Source: an uncultured Roseicyclus sp. (GTDB lineage Bacteria > Pseudomonadota > Alphaproteobacteria > Rhodobacterales > Rhodobacteraceae). Taken from it: 64,000 bases of DNA. The stretch spans positions 1 to 64,000 of the forward strand of contig CANLXA010000003.1 in the NCBI GenBank assembly GCA_947494975.1. Reading direction: 5' to 3'. The stretch's first letter is position 1; the number at the start of each line of letters is the position of its first letter. The notes beneath the pieces are model-generated. The model saw nothing but the letters and a program-made list of their open reading frames with translations, was not told the DNA's origin and did not search any database. Both the position numbers and the translations under genes were made by a program. This document shows positions 8,485 to 16,835 of this stretch, piece after piece.

Positions 8485-9689
8485 GCCCGCGCGTCCAGGT
8501 GCAGGCGGACCCCGGCGGGCGCCCGCAGGCCGGGGCGTTTGAGCCAACCGGTCTTGCCGTCCAGCAACAAATCCGGGAACCGCGCGAAGAGCCGGTCGAT
8601 GGCCACCGCCGCCTCCATCCGCGCCAATTGCATGCCCAGGCAGACATGGGGCCCAAACCCGAAGCCCAGATGGGCGTTTGGACGCCGCTCCGGGTCAAGC
8701 GTGCCGGGGGCCTCCACCCGATCAGGGTCATGGTTGGCCCCGATCAGGAAGGCGCTGACCATGTCGCCCTTCTTGATCGGCGCGCCGAGGATGTCGGTGT
8801 CGTCGGCGGCAAACATCCCCTTGGTCATCATCACCGGTGAATAGAACCGCACAAATTCCTCGATCATCAGGTGCCGCGTCTCGGGGTGGGCGTCGAAATG
8901 CGCGCGCAGGGCGGGATCGCCGCACAGCGCCACAATGGCGTTGTTGATCAGATGCACCGTTGTTTCATGGCCCGCCAGGAACAGCAGCATGACGATCGAC
9001 AGAAGTTCGTCATCCGACAGCCGCTCTCCCTCATCCTCGGCATGGACGAGAGCCGAGATCAGGCCGGGGCCGGGCGCGGCGGCGCGGGCGGCGGCGAACA
9101 TCTCGCGGAAATCATTGTGAACACCGCGCAGACGCATCACGGCGTAGATCGCCTTGAGCGGGTTGGTGACATGGCTGAGCGGCGCGATATGGGCCGTCAG
9201 GCGGGCATGGGCCTCGTCGGGAATACCAAGAAGCGCGCAGATCGTCAGGAAAGGCAGCGGCCGGGAATAGCGGGCGACGATATCGACCGAGGGCGCGTCG
9301 GGGATGCTGTCGAGCAATTGGTCGGCCAGCCGGGTGATCTCGGGGCGCAGATCCTCGACCGTGGCGCGGGCAAAGGCCAGTTCCACCAGCTTGCGCTGGC
9401 GGCGATGGGCGGGATCGTCCTGCACGATCATGGTGTTGAGCATCGGCTTGATCGCCGACGGCATCCACCAGAACCGGCGGGCCAGCGACTTGCCGGTGAT
9501 CGGCGCGGGATCCCGGCGGAACATCTCGGGTGATTTCAGCAGCTTGCGGGCGGCTTCATCGGTGGTTGTGACCCAGGTCTTGCCGATCACGGGCACCTTG
9601 ACCTGCACCAGTGGCCCATCGGCCCGCATCCGGGCCAATTGCGCGGCGGGATCGTTCAGAAACTCGGGATCAGTCAGGCGATAGACCAT
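8481..9689 (-). CDS. Cytochrome P450
   Basis: The 402-residue enzyme is a soluble bacterial P450 mono-oxygenase. Visible landmarks are the I-helix oxygen-binding AGHETT (residues 239-244), the ExxR pair in EFVR (278-281), and the haem-binding loop FGFGPHVCLG with ligand Cys350. The substrate is unknown and no dedicated ferredoxin or reductase gene is adjacent. I chose the ATG at 9689, preceded by GGCAGG, giving the common length for this class. A GTG-initiated frame reaches 9770 but adds residues unlike P450s. Confidence 0.9.
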   Translation of the reverse strand: MVYRLTDPEFLNDPAAQLARMRADGPLVQVKVPVIGKTWVTTTDEAARKLLKSPEMFRRDPAPITGKSLARRFWWMPSAIKPMLNTMIVQDDPAHRRQRKLVELAFARATVEDLRPEITRLADQLLDSIPDAPSVDIVARYSRPLPFLTICALLGIPDEAHARLTAHIAPLSHVTNPLKAIYAVMRLRGVHNDFREMFAAARAAAPGPGLISALVHAEDEGERLSDDELLSIVMLLFLAGHETTVHLINNAIVALCGDPALRAHFDAHPETRHLMIEEFVRFYSPVMMTKGMFAADDTDILGAPIKKGDMVSAFLIGANHDPDRVEAPGTLDPERRPNAHLGFGFGPHVCLGMQLARMEAAVAIDRLFARFPDLLLDGKTGWLKRPGLRAPAGVRLHLDARA

Positions 9690-9807
9690 GGAACCTGCCC
9701 ATTTTGGCGTCATGTGCGCAAGTGCAAGGCGATCTGCGCGGGCAAGTGCCTTTTCCTTCGCGTCCTCCACCGCTACTTAAGGTTTCACTGGTAACTTTGG
9801 AAGCAGC

Positions 9808-10587
9808 ATGGCCCGTCCCATTATCGGCATCATCGGAAATCACCACCTGATCAACGATCAGTACGCGACCCACGCCGGGGGCACGATGAATTCCGAAGCC
9901 GTGGCCGAAGTGTCCGGTGGATTGCCGATGGTGATCCCCGCCGATCCCCGGTTCGTATCGGTGAATGACCTGATGGAGGTTTGTGCCGGGTTCCTGTTCA
10001 CCGGCGGGCGGCCCAATGTGCACCCCGAGGAATATGGTGAGGATGAAACCGAAGCCCATGGCGCGTTTGATCGCGCCCGCGATGCCGTCGCCCTGCCGCT
10101 GATCCGGGCCTGCGTGGATCGGGGGCAGCCGTTTCTGGGTGTCTGCCGGGGCTTTCAGGAGGTGAATGTCGCCATGGGCGGGTCGCTCTACCCCGAAATC
10201 CGCGATCTGCCGGGGCGGATGAACCACCGCATGCCCCCCGACGGCACGATTGAAGAGAAATTTGCCCTGCGTCACACCGTGACGTTTTCCGATGGCGGGC
10301 CGTTCCACCGCCTGATGGGCGCGCGCGAGGTGATGACGAATACGCTGCACGGTCAGGGGATCAAGCAGGCCGGCAACCGGATCGTGATCGACGGTCACGC
10401 GCCGGACGGCACGCCCGAGGCCGTCTACATCGCCGATGCGCCGGGCTTCACGCTGTCGGTGCAATGGCACCCCGAATACCGCGCGGCGGAAGATCCGGTC
10501 TCCCGTCCGCTCTTCGCGGCGTTTGGCGAGGCCGCGCGGGCCTGGGCCGCGGGCAAACGCCCGGTTCCGGTCTGCGACGTCGCCTGA
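9808..10587 (+). CDS. Class I glutamine amidotransferase-like gamma-glutamyl hydrolase (peptidase C26)
   Basis: This 259-residue protein resembles PuuD-type gamma-glutamyl-gamma-aminobutyrate hydrolases. The catalytic triad is visible as Cys113 in LGVCRGFQE and His221/Glu223 in QWHPEY. The N-terminus PIIGIIGNHH matches the family. In polyamine catabolism such enzymes release GABA from its gamma-glutamyl derivative. A GS-like gamma-glutamylamide ligase is present far downstream at 48001, so a shared pathway is possible but not shown. It is transcribed divergently from the P450 gene. Confidence 0.85.
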   Translation: MARPIIGIIGNHHLINDQYATHAGGTMNSEAVAEVSGGLPMVIPADPRFVSVNDLMEVCAGFLFTGGRPNVHPEEYGEDETEAHGAFDRARDAVALPLIRACVDRGQPFLGVCRGFQEVNVAMGGSLYPEIRDLPGRMNHRMPPDGTIEEKFALRHTVTFSDGGPFHRLMGAREVMTNTLHGQGIKQAGNRIVIDGHAPDGTPEAVYIADAPGFTLSVQWHPEYRAAEDPVSRPLFAAFGEAARAWAAGKRPVPVCDVA

Positions 10588-10692
10588 TCGCAGCGCGCGG
10601 TCTTATCTCATTCGATCCGGATTTTCCTTGCCGCTACGTCACCGGCCCTGCCAGTGTGCGGGAAGATTTCACGTTCTGCCGGAGACATTTTC

Positions 10693-11409
10693 ATGAAGAC
10701 CCTGTCCACCCCGTTCACCCGCCTTGCCATCGTCGCCGCTGCGACCTGTCTTGGCGCCATGCCCGCGTTGGCCGATTGGAACGCCACCGCCATCACCCAG
10801 GGCACCACGACCGACGGGGATACCGGGTCCGTCGAATGCGCCCCCGGTGGCGTGCCCGGCGCGGTCTGGGGGACAGGGACCTACACGTCCGACAGTTCCA
10901 TCTGCGGCGCGGCACAGCATTTCGGCTGGATCAATGCCGCCGAGGGCGGGCGTGTCAGCTACCGTATGGTGGCGGGGCTTGGGGCCTATGAAGGCTCCAG
11001 CCAGAACGGCGTGACAACATCGGATTACGGCACCTGGAGCTTGAGCCTCCAGATCACCGGGGCCGAGCCGCTGGCTGCCGTAGCACCTGCCCCCACGCCG
11101 GGGCCCCGCGAGATCACCTGGGGGGATAACGCAGACGCGCTTGATATCGGCGAAGCCCTGGGCGAGACCTTCACGTTAAGCTGCCCCGCGGACCAGTTCG
11201 GGGGAGGAACAATCTGGGGTACGGATGTCTATTCGTCGGACAGCCCGATCTGCAACGCGGCCGTACATCGCGGCCACATCGTCGCCGCCGAGGGCGGAAC
11301 CGTAACGATCCTGATCCTGGGTTCGCAACCCACCTTCACCGGGACGGACCGAAACGGGGTGACCTCCGCCGATTTCGGCGAATGGCCGCGCAGCTACGTG
11401 TTCCAGTAA
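10693..11409 (+). CDS. Secreted tandem LCCL-domain protein
   Basis: The 238-residue product has a signal peptide (MKTLSTPFTR, hydrophobic core, cleavage near AMPALA-DW at residue 27). Two LCCL-like domains follow at about residues 47-118 and 162-231. Each shows the family pattern: first Cys, WGTxxYxSDSxIC, A(A/V)xHxG, AAEGGxV, and NGVTS-x-FG near the end. LCCL domains are extracellular modules better known from eukaryotic secreted proteins and a minority of bacterial exported proteins. A proline/alanine linker separates the two. The role, probably periplasmic or extracellular, is unknown. A hairpin terminator follows the stop. Confidence 0.8.
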   Translation: MKTLSTPFTRLAIVAAATCLGAMPALADWNATAITQGTTTDGDTGSVECAPGGVPGAVWGTGTYTSDSSICGAAQHFGWINAAEGGRVSYRMVAGLGAYEGSSQNGVTTSDYGTWSLSLQITGAEPLAAVAPAPTPGPREITWGDNADALDIGEALGETFTLSCPADQFGGGTIWGTDVYSSDSPICNAAVHRGHIVAAEGGTVTILILGSQPTFTGTDRNGVTSADFGEWPRSYVFQ

Positions 11410-11420
11410 GCACGCCTTCA

Positions 11421-11449
11421 CCGTCCGGTCCGACAGGGGCCGGACGGGT
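11421..11449 (+). terminator. Terminator hairpin after LCCL gene
   Basis: An 8-bp perfect stem CCGTCCGG / CCGGACGG with two further possible pairs inside lies 12 bases after the LCCL stop. The following T content is poor. It lies between convergent genes and could serve both. Confidence 0.5.
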
Positions 11450-11474
11450 TCCATATATCCGGCCTCACCGGCGC

Positions 11475-11657
11475 TCAGGTTTGCCGAGCGCCGCGTAACT
11501 CCTTGATGTGCATGCGGATATTTTGCCACTTCTCCGCTTCATCCGGGTTGCCATCCTTGTTGGCAGCCTGCGCCTTCAGCGCGGCCTCGTGCTCGGCCTT
11601 GTCGCCGTGGGCGGCATAAAGCGCGTGGGCATATTGGGTGAGAGAGCTGGTCTGCAT
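11475..11657 (-). CDS. Small conserved hypothetical protein
   Basis: This encodes a 60-residue, charged, probably helical cytoplasmic protein (MQTSSLTQYAHALYAAHGDK...). An AGGA Shine-Dalgarno sequence precedes the ATG at 11657 by 9 bases. Composition and codon use look genuine and I recognise similar small proteins in Rhodobacteraceae, but no function is known. It lies 100 bases downstream of the ligase operon on the same strand. Confidence 0.65.
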   Translation of the reverse strand: MQTSSLTQYAHALYAAHGDKAEHEAALKAQAANKDGNPDEAEKWQNIRMHIKELRGARQT

Positions 11658-11758
11658 CGTCCTGATCCTCCGTGTTGACCGATAGATCGTGCGTGTGCGG
11701 GATCAGTATAGCACATCAGCGGCGCGCGCGTCAGGTCGGGCCGGATCGGTCCTATGTC

Positions 11759-13357
11759 TCAGCCATACTGCGCCAGCATCGCGTTGAGATCCTCCAGCGT
11801 ATTGGCCTCATTGAGCGGTTTGTCCTTGCGCCAGCGTGCCATGCGCGGGAAGCGCAGGGCGACGCCGGATTTGTGGCGGGGGGAGGCCTGGATGCCCTCG
11901 AAGGCGATTTCGAAGACGTGGTGCGGTGTGACGGCGCGAACCGGGCCGAAGCGATCGGTTGTATTCTTCCGCACCCAGGCGGTGATTTCGCGAAACTCCG
12001 CATCGGTCAGGCCGGAATAGGCCTTGGTGAAGGGCACCAGATCGTTGTCATCCCACACGGCGAAGGTGAAATCCGTGTAGAGTGTCGCGCGGCGGCCCGA
12101 GCCCGCCTGCGCATAGATCATGACCGCGTCGATGGTCAGCGGATCGACCTTCCATTTCCACCAATCCCCCTTCTTTCGGCCCGCCAGATAAGGCGCGGAC
12201 AGGCGTTTGAGCATCAGCCCCTCGGCCCCGATCTCCCGGCTGATTGCGCGGGCCTTGGCCAGATCATCCCACGTCTCCGCTTCGACGCGCGGAGACAGGC
12301 GAATAGGCAGCTCCGGGGGCAGGGCGCCAAGCGCGTCCTGAAGAATCGCGCGCCGGTCGACCAGCGGCGTCTGCCGCAAGTCGGCGCCTTGCCATTCCAG
12401 CAGGTCATAGGCCATCAGGATGCAGGGCGCCTCGGCCAGCAGCTTTTTCGGCACCGTCTTGCGGCCGATCCGGGGCTGCAACCTGTTGAACGAGAGCGGC
12501 GCTTCGGCCTCGCGGTCATAGGCCAGCACCTCGCCATCCATAACCGTTCCCGGGGGCAGGAAATCGACAAGCTGGGCGAATTCCGGGAACCGGTCGGTCA
12601 TCAACTCTTCCCCGCGGGACCAGAGGTGGCGTTCACCCCCGCGCAGGATCAATTGCCCCCGTATCCCGTCCCACTTTCTCTCGGCCAGCCAATCACTTAC
12701 ATCCCCAAGTTCATGTGGCTCCCCATCCACCTGATAGGCGAGGTAGAACGGGTAGGGGCGGCTCAGATCCGCCGTGGGATCGGGCGCTTCGATGAGGCTG
12801 TCCCAACTGACCTTGTCGGGCGACCAATCGCCCATCAGACGGTGCGTCAACTCCGCCTCCTCGATCCCCGTGGCCTTGGCCAGCGCGCGCGTCATCAGCT
12901 TTTGACTCACCCCCATACGCCAACCGCCGGTGATCAGCTTGTTGAAGACGAAACGCTCGATCGGCGGCAGACCATCCCAGGCCTCCAGGATCGCGGCCTT
13001 GCGCACGTCGTCCTCCGCATTGTCGAGACCGCGGAGCGTGGCAATCCACCCGCTCAGACTCTTCTCGATGCGGGTCTTGGGTTCGGGCAGGACCAGCGCG
13101 ATGGTCTCGCTCAGATCCCCGACCACGGGATAACAGGCCTCGAAGAGCCACAGGGGAATGCCCGCATGCTCGGCCGCCCATTCGCGCAGTTTCGTCGTGG
13201 TGATCGCCCGGCGCGGACGGCGGCCGGACAGGAGTGCGATGGTCCAGACCCTGTCATCCTCGGGCGCGGTGGAGAAATACTCGGCCAGCGCCGCCGTCTT
13301 CACGCTGGTCCTGGTGGTCTGATCCAGCGCGGTGAAGAGGGCCGCAAATGCCTTCAC
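11759..13357 (-). CDS. ATP-dependent DNA ligase (exonuclease-associated type)
   Basis: The 532-residue enzyme joins DNA ends using ATP. The N-terminal DNA-binding domain spans roughly residues 1-180. The adenylation domain contains the catalytic Lys228 in ERKWDGIRGQ, with later nucleotidyltransferase motifs including DGEVLAYD and the EGLMLK segment. The C-terminal OB domain ends near residue 530. It overlaps the upstream alpha/beta-hydrolase gene by 4 bases and is the last gene of an exonuclease-hydrolase-ligase operon. This matches the bacterial ligase-associated repair cluster, although the usual Lhr-type helicase and phosphoesterase partners are not in this window. Confidence 0.93.
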   Translation of the reverse strand: MKAFAALFTALDQTTRTSVKTAALAEYFSTAPEDDRVWTIALLSGRRPRRAITTTKLREWAAEHAGIPLWLFEACYPVVGDLSETIALVLPEPKTRIEKSLSGWIATLRGLDNAEDDVRKAAILEAWDGLPPIERFVFNKLITGGWRMGVSQKLMTRALAKATGIEEAELTHRLMGDWSPDKVSWDSLIEAPDPTADLSRPYPFYLAYQVDGEPHELGDVSDWLAERKWDGIRGQLILRGGERHLWSRGEELMTDRFPEFAQLVDFLPPGTVMDGEVLAYDREAEAPLSFNRLQPRIGRKTVPKKLLAEAPCILMAYDLLEWQGADLRQTPLVDRRAILQDALGALPPELPIRLSPRVEAETWDDLAKARAISREIGAEGLMLKRLSAPYLAGRKKGDWWKWKVDPLTIDAVMIYAQAGSGRRATLYTDFTFAVWDDNDLVPFTKAYSGLTDAEFREITAWVRKNTTDRFGPVRAVTPHHVFEIAFEGIQASPRHKSGVALRFPRMARWRKDKPLNEANTLEDLNAMLAQYG

Positions 13358-14238
13358 GGCTGCTTACTGGCGAGGAACGCCCCCATCTGCGCGATGGCCT
13401 TGTCGGCCGCCGGGGACCGCCCGGCATGGAGATGCCAGACATGTGGCAAGCCGGGCCAGAGATCGAGCGTGGCGTCCTCCATCACCTCCACCAGGCGCTT
13501 GGCATCCCCGGCCAGTGCCTCCCCCGAGCCCGCCTGTATCAGGGTGGGCGGCAGCCCGGTGAGATCCGCGAAAAGCGGTGAGACCTCGGGCGTATCGCGG
13601 GCCATGCCGGGCAAATAGACGTCCTTGATCCGCTCGGGCCATTCCGGCGGGATCAGGATCTCGTCCTCCGCGGCCTCAAACCGGCTTGCGATATCGCCTG
13701 ACAAATCGGCGACCGGTGCCAACAGGCCCAGGGCGGCGGGCATCGGCGCGCCGGTGTCGCGGGCGTGGCAGGCCACTTGCAGGGCCAGACACCCGCCCGC
13801 GCTGTCGCCGCAGATTGCGGCGGGCGGGGTTCCGTTCGCCACAAGTGCGTCAAACCCGGCAATCGCGTCAATTTTGGCCGCGGGAAACGGGTGTTCCGGG
13901 GCAAGGCGATATTTGGGCAACACGGCGCGCATGCCCGCGGCTGCCGCAAGATGGCCTGCCAGGGCCGCATGGGTGCGCGGACTGCCGATGGTGAACCCAC
14001 CGCCATGCAGGTAATAGAGCACCGGCGCATCGCGCGCGATGCCAGCGGGGCGGATATGCAGCGAGCCATCGGGTTTTCGGATCATCGTGGAGGCGCGTGG
14101 CAGGGCAGAGCCCAGGGGCGCCGTGATCGCGAACAGCTTGCGAACAATCGGCTGCGACGGGATCAGCCGAAGAACATTGCGGTCCAGATACCGCGCCATG
14201 CCGCGCCAGAACCGATCGGTTGTGGTCAGATCCTTCAT
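13354..14238 (-). CDS. Alpha/beta hydrolase (hormone-sensitive lipase/esterase type)
   Basis: This 294-residue hydrolase carries the HSL-family oxyanion motif HGGGF, the nucleophile elbow GDSAGG (Ser), the downstream Glu/Asp region and a C-terminal His in LPHVWHLH. It is a predicted cytoplasmic esterase acting on small esters. It is coupled by 4-base overlaps on both sides, between a ligase-associated exonuclease (upstream) and the DNA ligase (downstream). Its place inside a DNA-repair operon has no obvious biochemical explanation. The start is the ATG at 14238. Confidence 0.88.
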   Translation of the reverse strand: MKDLTTTDRFWRGMARYLDRNVLRLIPSQPIVRKLFAITAPLGSALPRASTMIRKPDGSLHIRPAGIARDAPVLYYLHGGGFTIGSPRTHAALAGHLAAAAGMRAVLPKYRLAPEHPFPAAKIDAIAGFDALVANGTPPAAICGDSAGGCLALQVACHARDTGAPMPAALGLLAPVADLSGDIASRFEAAEDEILIPPEWPERIKDVYLPGMARDTPEVSPLFADLTGLPPTLIQAGSGEALAGDAKRLVEVMEDATLDLWPGLPHVWHLHAGRSPAADKAIAQMGAFLASKQP

Positions 14239-15251
14239 GGCGCCGTCACCTCCGCCTCTTCCACGTCGTCGAGGCTCTCGCCGCCGAATTCTGTCTCGAC
14301 AATACCGGCCTCGTAGCCTTGTTCCGACAGCCATTTCGAGAATTGGGCGGTGTAGCCGTGGGTCACGAAGACCCGTTCGGCCCCGGTTTGGGCGATGGCC
14401 CAGTTCAGTCCTTTCCAATCGGCATGGTCGCTGACGACGAAGCCGCGATCGGCCGCACGCCGACGCCGCACCCCGCGTAGGCGCATCCAGCCGGATGCGA
14501 AACCCGTTGAAACCGTGCCGAACCGCTTCATCCAGGCCGATCCCAGCGCCGAGGGCGGGGCCAGCACAATCGCGTTGGGGTGGCTTTTGGCATCCACACC
14601 GTCGGTCACATGGATCGTATCGGGCAGGATCAGGCCCTGACCGCGCAGCACCTTGTTGGTCGCCTCCACCGCGCCATGGGTCAGGATCGGGCCGATGGAC
14701 GGATCCAGAAGCCGCATGATTCTTTGCGCCTTGCCAAGGGCATAGACCCCGAGAACGGCGCGCTTTCCCTCGGCCACGCAACCTGCCCACCATGCGTTCA
14801 GATCCCGGGCCAGCAGGTCTTGCGCGGGCCAGTCATAGATCGGCAGGCCAAAGGTGCTTTCGGTGATGAAGGTATGGCAGCGCACCGGCTCGAACGGTTC
14901 GGACAGGCCATCATCGATGGTCTTGTAATCGCCTGATGCCACCCAGACCTCGCCGCCAACCTCGACCCGGATCTGGGCCGAGCCCGGGACGTGACCGGCG
15001 GGATGAAAGCTGATCGTGGCGTCGCCCATCCGATGTTCGACGCCGTATCGCGTCGTTTCGATCCGGATATCACCCAGGCGATGGCGGATCACCGGGGCGG
15101 CGGCCTCGGTGGCGAGGTAGGTGCCGTGGCCCGGGCGGGCGTGGTCAGAATGCCCGTGCGTGATGAGCGCGCGGGGTACGGGCCGCCACGGATCGATGTA
15201 GGCGTCAGCGGCGGGGCAATAGATGCCCGCTTCTTTGAATTCCAGAACCAT
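14235..15251 (-). CDS. Ligase-associated DNA exonuclease (metallo-beta-lactamase/CPSF-like)
   Basis: The 338-residue protein has the metal-binding HGHSDHARPGH motif near residue 28, then FHPAGHVPGSA and ASGDYKT as further metal and core motifs, and a C-terminal DHADW. Family members are predicted DNA exonucleases that work with the operon's ATP-dependent ligase in end repair. The ATG at 15251 removes 35 upstream residues unrelated to the fold. First gene of the operon, overlapping the hydrolase by 4 bases. Confidence 0.9.
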   Translation of the reverse strand: MVLEFKEAGIYCPAADAYIDPWRPVPRALITHGHSDHARPGHGTYLATEAAAPVIRHRLGDIRIETTRYGVEHRMGDATISFHPAGHVPGSAQIRVEVGGEVWVASGDYKTIDDGLSEPFEPVRCHTFITESTFGLPIYDWPAQDLLARDLNAWWAGCVAEGKRAVLGVYALGKAQRIMRLLDPSIGPILTHGAVEATNKVLRGQGLILPDTIHVTDGVDAKSHPNAIVLAPPSALGSAWMKRFGTVSTGFASGWMRLRGVRRRRAADRGFVVSDHADWKGLNWAIAQTGAERVFVTHGYTAQFSKWLSEQGYEAGIVETEFGGESLDDVEEAEVTAP

Positions 15252-15303
15252 GGCCGGAATATAGGCCGCCCACGGTCCGGGGGCGAGGGGGGCCGTGCGC
15301 GGC

Positions 15304-16380
15304 TTAGTCCTCGGGCGGGGGCAACAGGCTGATTTCGCCGGCCGCCTCCAGATCACGGATCACGGCGACGACATCGGCCATGGCGGCTTCGCCCTCGGCG
15401 GGTTTGGGTGTGCCGAGGCCTTCGGCCTCGTCGCGCAACTGCTCGGCCAGGCGTTTGGAGATGTTTTCCAGCAGGAATTCGACGCTCAACGGCGCGCTGG
15501 AGAGGCCCGCGGCGATGGCAACGCTCAGGGTTTCGGCATCCACCTTCCGCACCACCAGCGGCGCGTCGCCGGGCTTGAGGCGCATCGCGATATGGGGGAA
15601 GGCGAAGATCGATTTGCGCACATCGCTGGCAAAGGGCGCGCTGCGCGTGTTGAGCCCGTCGAGCACCATATCCCGCGCCGCTTGTGGCGTGGAATTGAGG
15701 ATCGCGCCGATCCGTTCCGCCGCAGTTTTCGTGAAGGCCTGGGTCGGCTGCGCATCGAGGATCGTGGCGACATGGGCCCCGATCCGCTCCACCAGATCCG
15801 GTGTGATCGTCTCGGTGAGCGACACGGTATAGGCGAGGATCTGGGCGCGCTCTTCCGACAGGTCCGACAGCAGCTCCGCCGCCTTGGCGACGGAGAGTTT
15901 CGACAGCAGGACGGAACAGACCTCGGCACTTTCGCTATCGAGGAGCGGACGTAACCGGCTGACCGGCTGTTTCGAGACGCGTGACCATGGATCGGAGCCC
16001 AGTTCGGCCTGGGCCGTCAGGTTGTCGCGCACGCCGTCGGCCAGAAAAGGGGACAGGATTTCAAGGGTTTCCGACAGGTTCTCGGGGAAGCTGAGCGCCA
16101 GATTATCGATCCGATGGGTGAAATCACGGACAACTTCCGCCAGCGTCGCGCGGTCGATATGGCCAAGGCCCGAGATCGTGTGGGCCAGCTTGGCCTGATG
16201 CCGGGTAGGAAGCTTCGCCACGCCGGGCGATACGCCCTGACCCAACAGAAGGCGCACGATCACCGCGGCCTTTTGCTGCGATGTGAGCCGTGACGGCGTG
16301 ACATCACGCGCCGCATTCCCCGCCTTGCCATCCAGCGTCACCGCCGGACCATCGGCAAAAATATCCTGTAGCATTCCCAT
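15304..16380 (-). CDS. fliG: FliG-like flagellar motor switch protein
   Basis: This 358-residue protein fits the FliG family along its length. The N-terminal SQQKAAVIVRLLLGQG matches the FliG N-domain start. The C-terminal domain ends with ETLSVAIAAG, ENISKRLAEQLRDEAEGLG, VVAVIRDLEAAGEISL. FliG sits on the cytoplasmic rotor face and couples stator movement to rotation and CheY-driven switching. No other flagellar gene is in the window, so this is a solitary copy. It might be the main FliG placed apart from the flagellar cluster or a paralogue. The typical C-terminal charged torque residues are only partly recognisable. Confidence 0.8.
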   Translation of the reverse strand: MGMLQDIFADGPAVTLDGKAGNAARDVTPSRLTSQQKAAVIVRLLLGQGVSPGVAKLPTRHQAKLAHTISGLGHIDRATLAEVVRDFTHRIDNLALSFPENLSETLEILSPFLADGVRDNLTAQAELGSDPWSRVSKQPVSRLRPLLDSESAEVCSVLLSKLSVAKAAELLSDLSEERAQILAYTVSLTETITPDLVERIGAHVATILDAQPTQAFTKTAAERIGAILNSTPQAARDMVLDGLNTRSAPFASDVRKSIFAFPHIAMRLKPGDAPLVVRKVDAETLSVAIAAGLSSAPLSVEFLLENISKRLAEQLRDEAEGLGTPKPAEGEAAMADVVAVIRDLEAAGEISLLPPPED

Positions 16381-16561
16381 GGATCACCCGTTTCGCTTCA
16401 CCCGCGACAAGGATGTGACTCACAAGAGTTAACAGCCGGTGTCTCCGGGATCGGAGCCGCCGCAGAATTTATTTCGGTTTGAAAGTATTCCACCGCTGGC
16501 GCAGTGGAAAATGTCCCGCTGACCAATGTCACAGGGGGGGCGAGGAGCCGTTACCGGCGGA

Positions 16562-16729
16562 TCAGCTGGACGCTTCTGCCACGCAGGTCATCGCCACGGG
16601 ATCCCATGTGGATCCATCTGCGCAGCTGATCGCGGCCTCGGTGGAGTAATCGCCCCACATGCACTGGGCGTGCACCAATGCGGGCGCCGAGATCAGAACA
16701 AACGCGGCCAAAAGGGTTTTGATCGTCAT
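16562..16729 (-). CDS. Small secreted cysteine-containing protein
   Basis: The 55-residue peptide has a clear signal sequence (MTIKTLLAAFVLISAPALVHA, cleavage near HA-Q at residue 21). Three cysteines lie in a short mature part (QCMWGDYSTEAAISCADGSTWD...TCVAEASS), resembling small chitin-binding-like disulfide peptides. It lies immediately downstream of purB on the same strand. Homologues in this family are sometimes mislabelled adenylosuccinate lyase only because of this neighbour. Probable periplasmic protein, function unknown. Confidence 0.65.
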   Translation of the reverse strand: MTIKTLLAAFVLISAPALVHAQCMWGDYSTEAAISCADGSTWDPVAMTCVAEASS

Positions 16730-16835
16730 GAAGGCGGTCTCCCGGAATGCTGGCTTGGATACCCGGAAGGTACCACAGGTCACCCGAAACGCAAAACGCG
16801 CCGCTTCGCGTCTCGGGACTGGCTGGCGGGTCGGG

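Noticed and set aside
11672-13618. 648-codon plus-strand frame opposite the DNA ligase
   Set aside because: High G+C keeps the antisense frame open; the ligase on the other strand has intact catalytic motifs.
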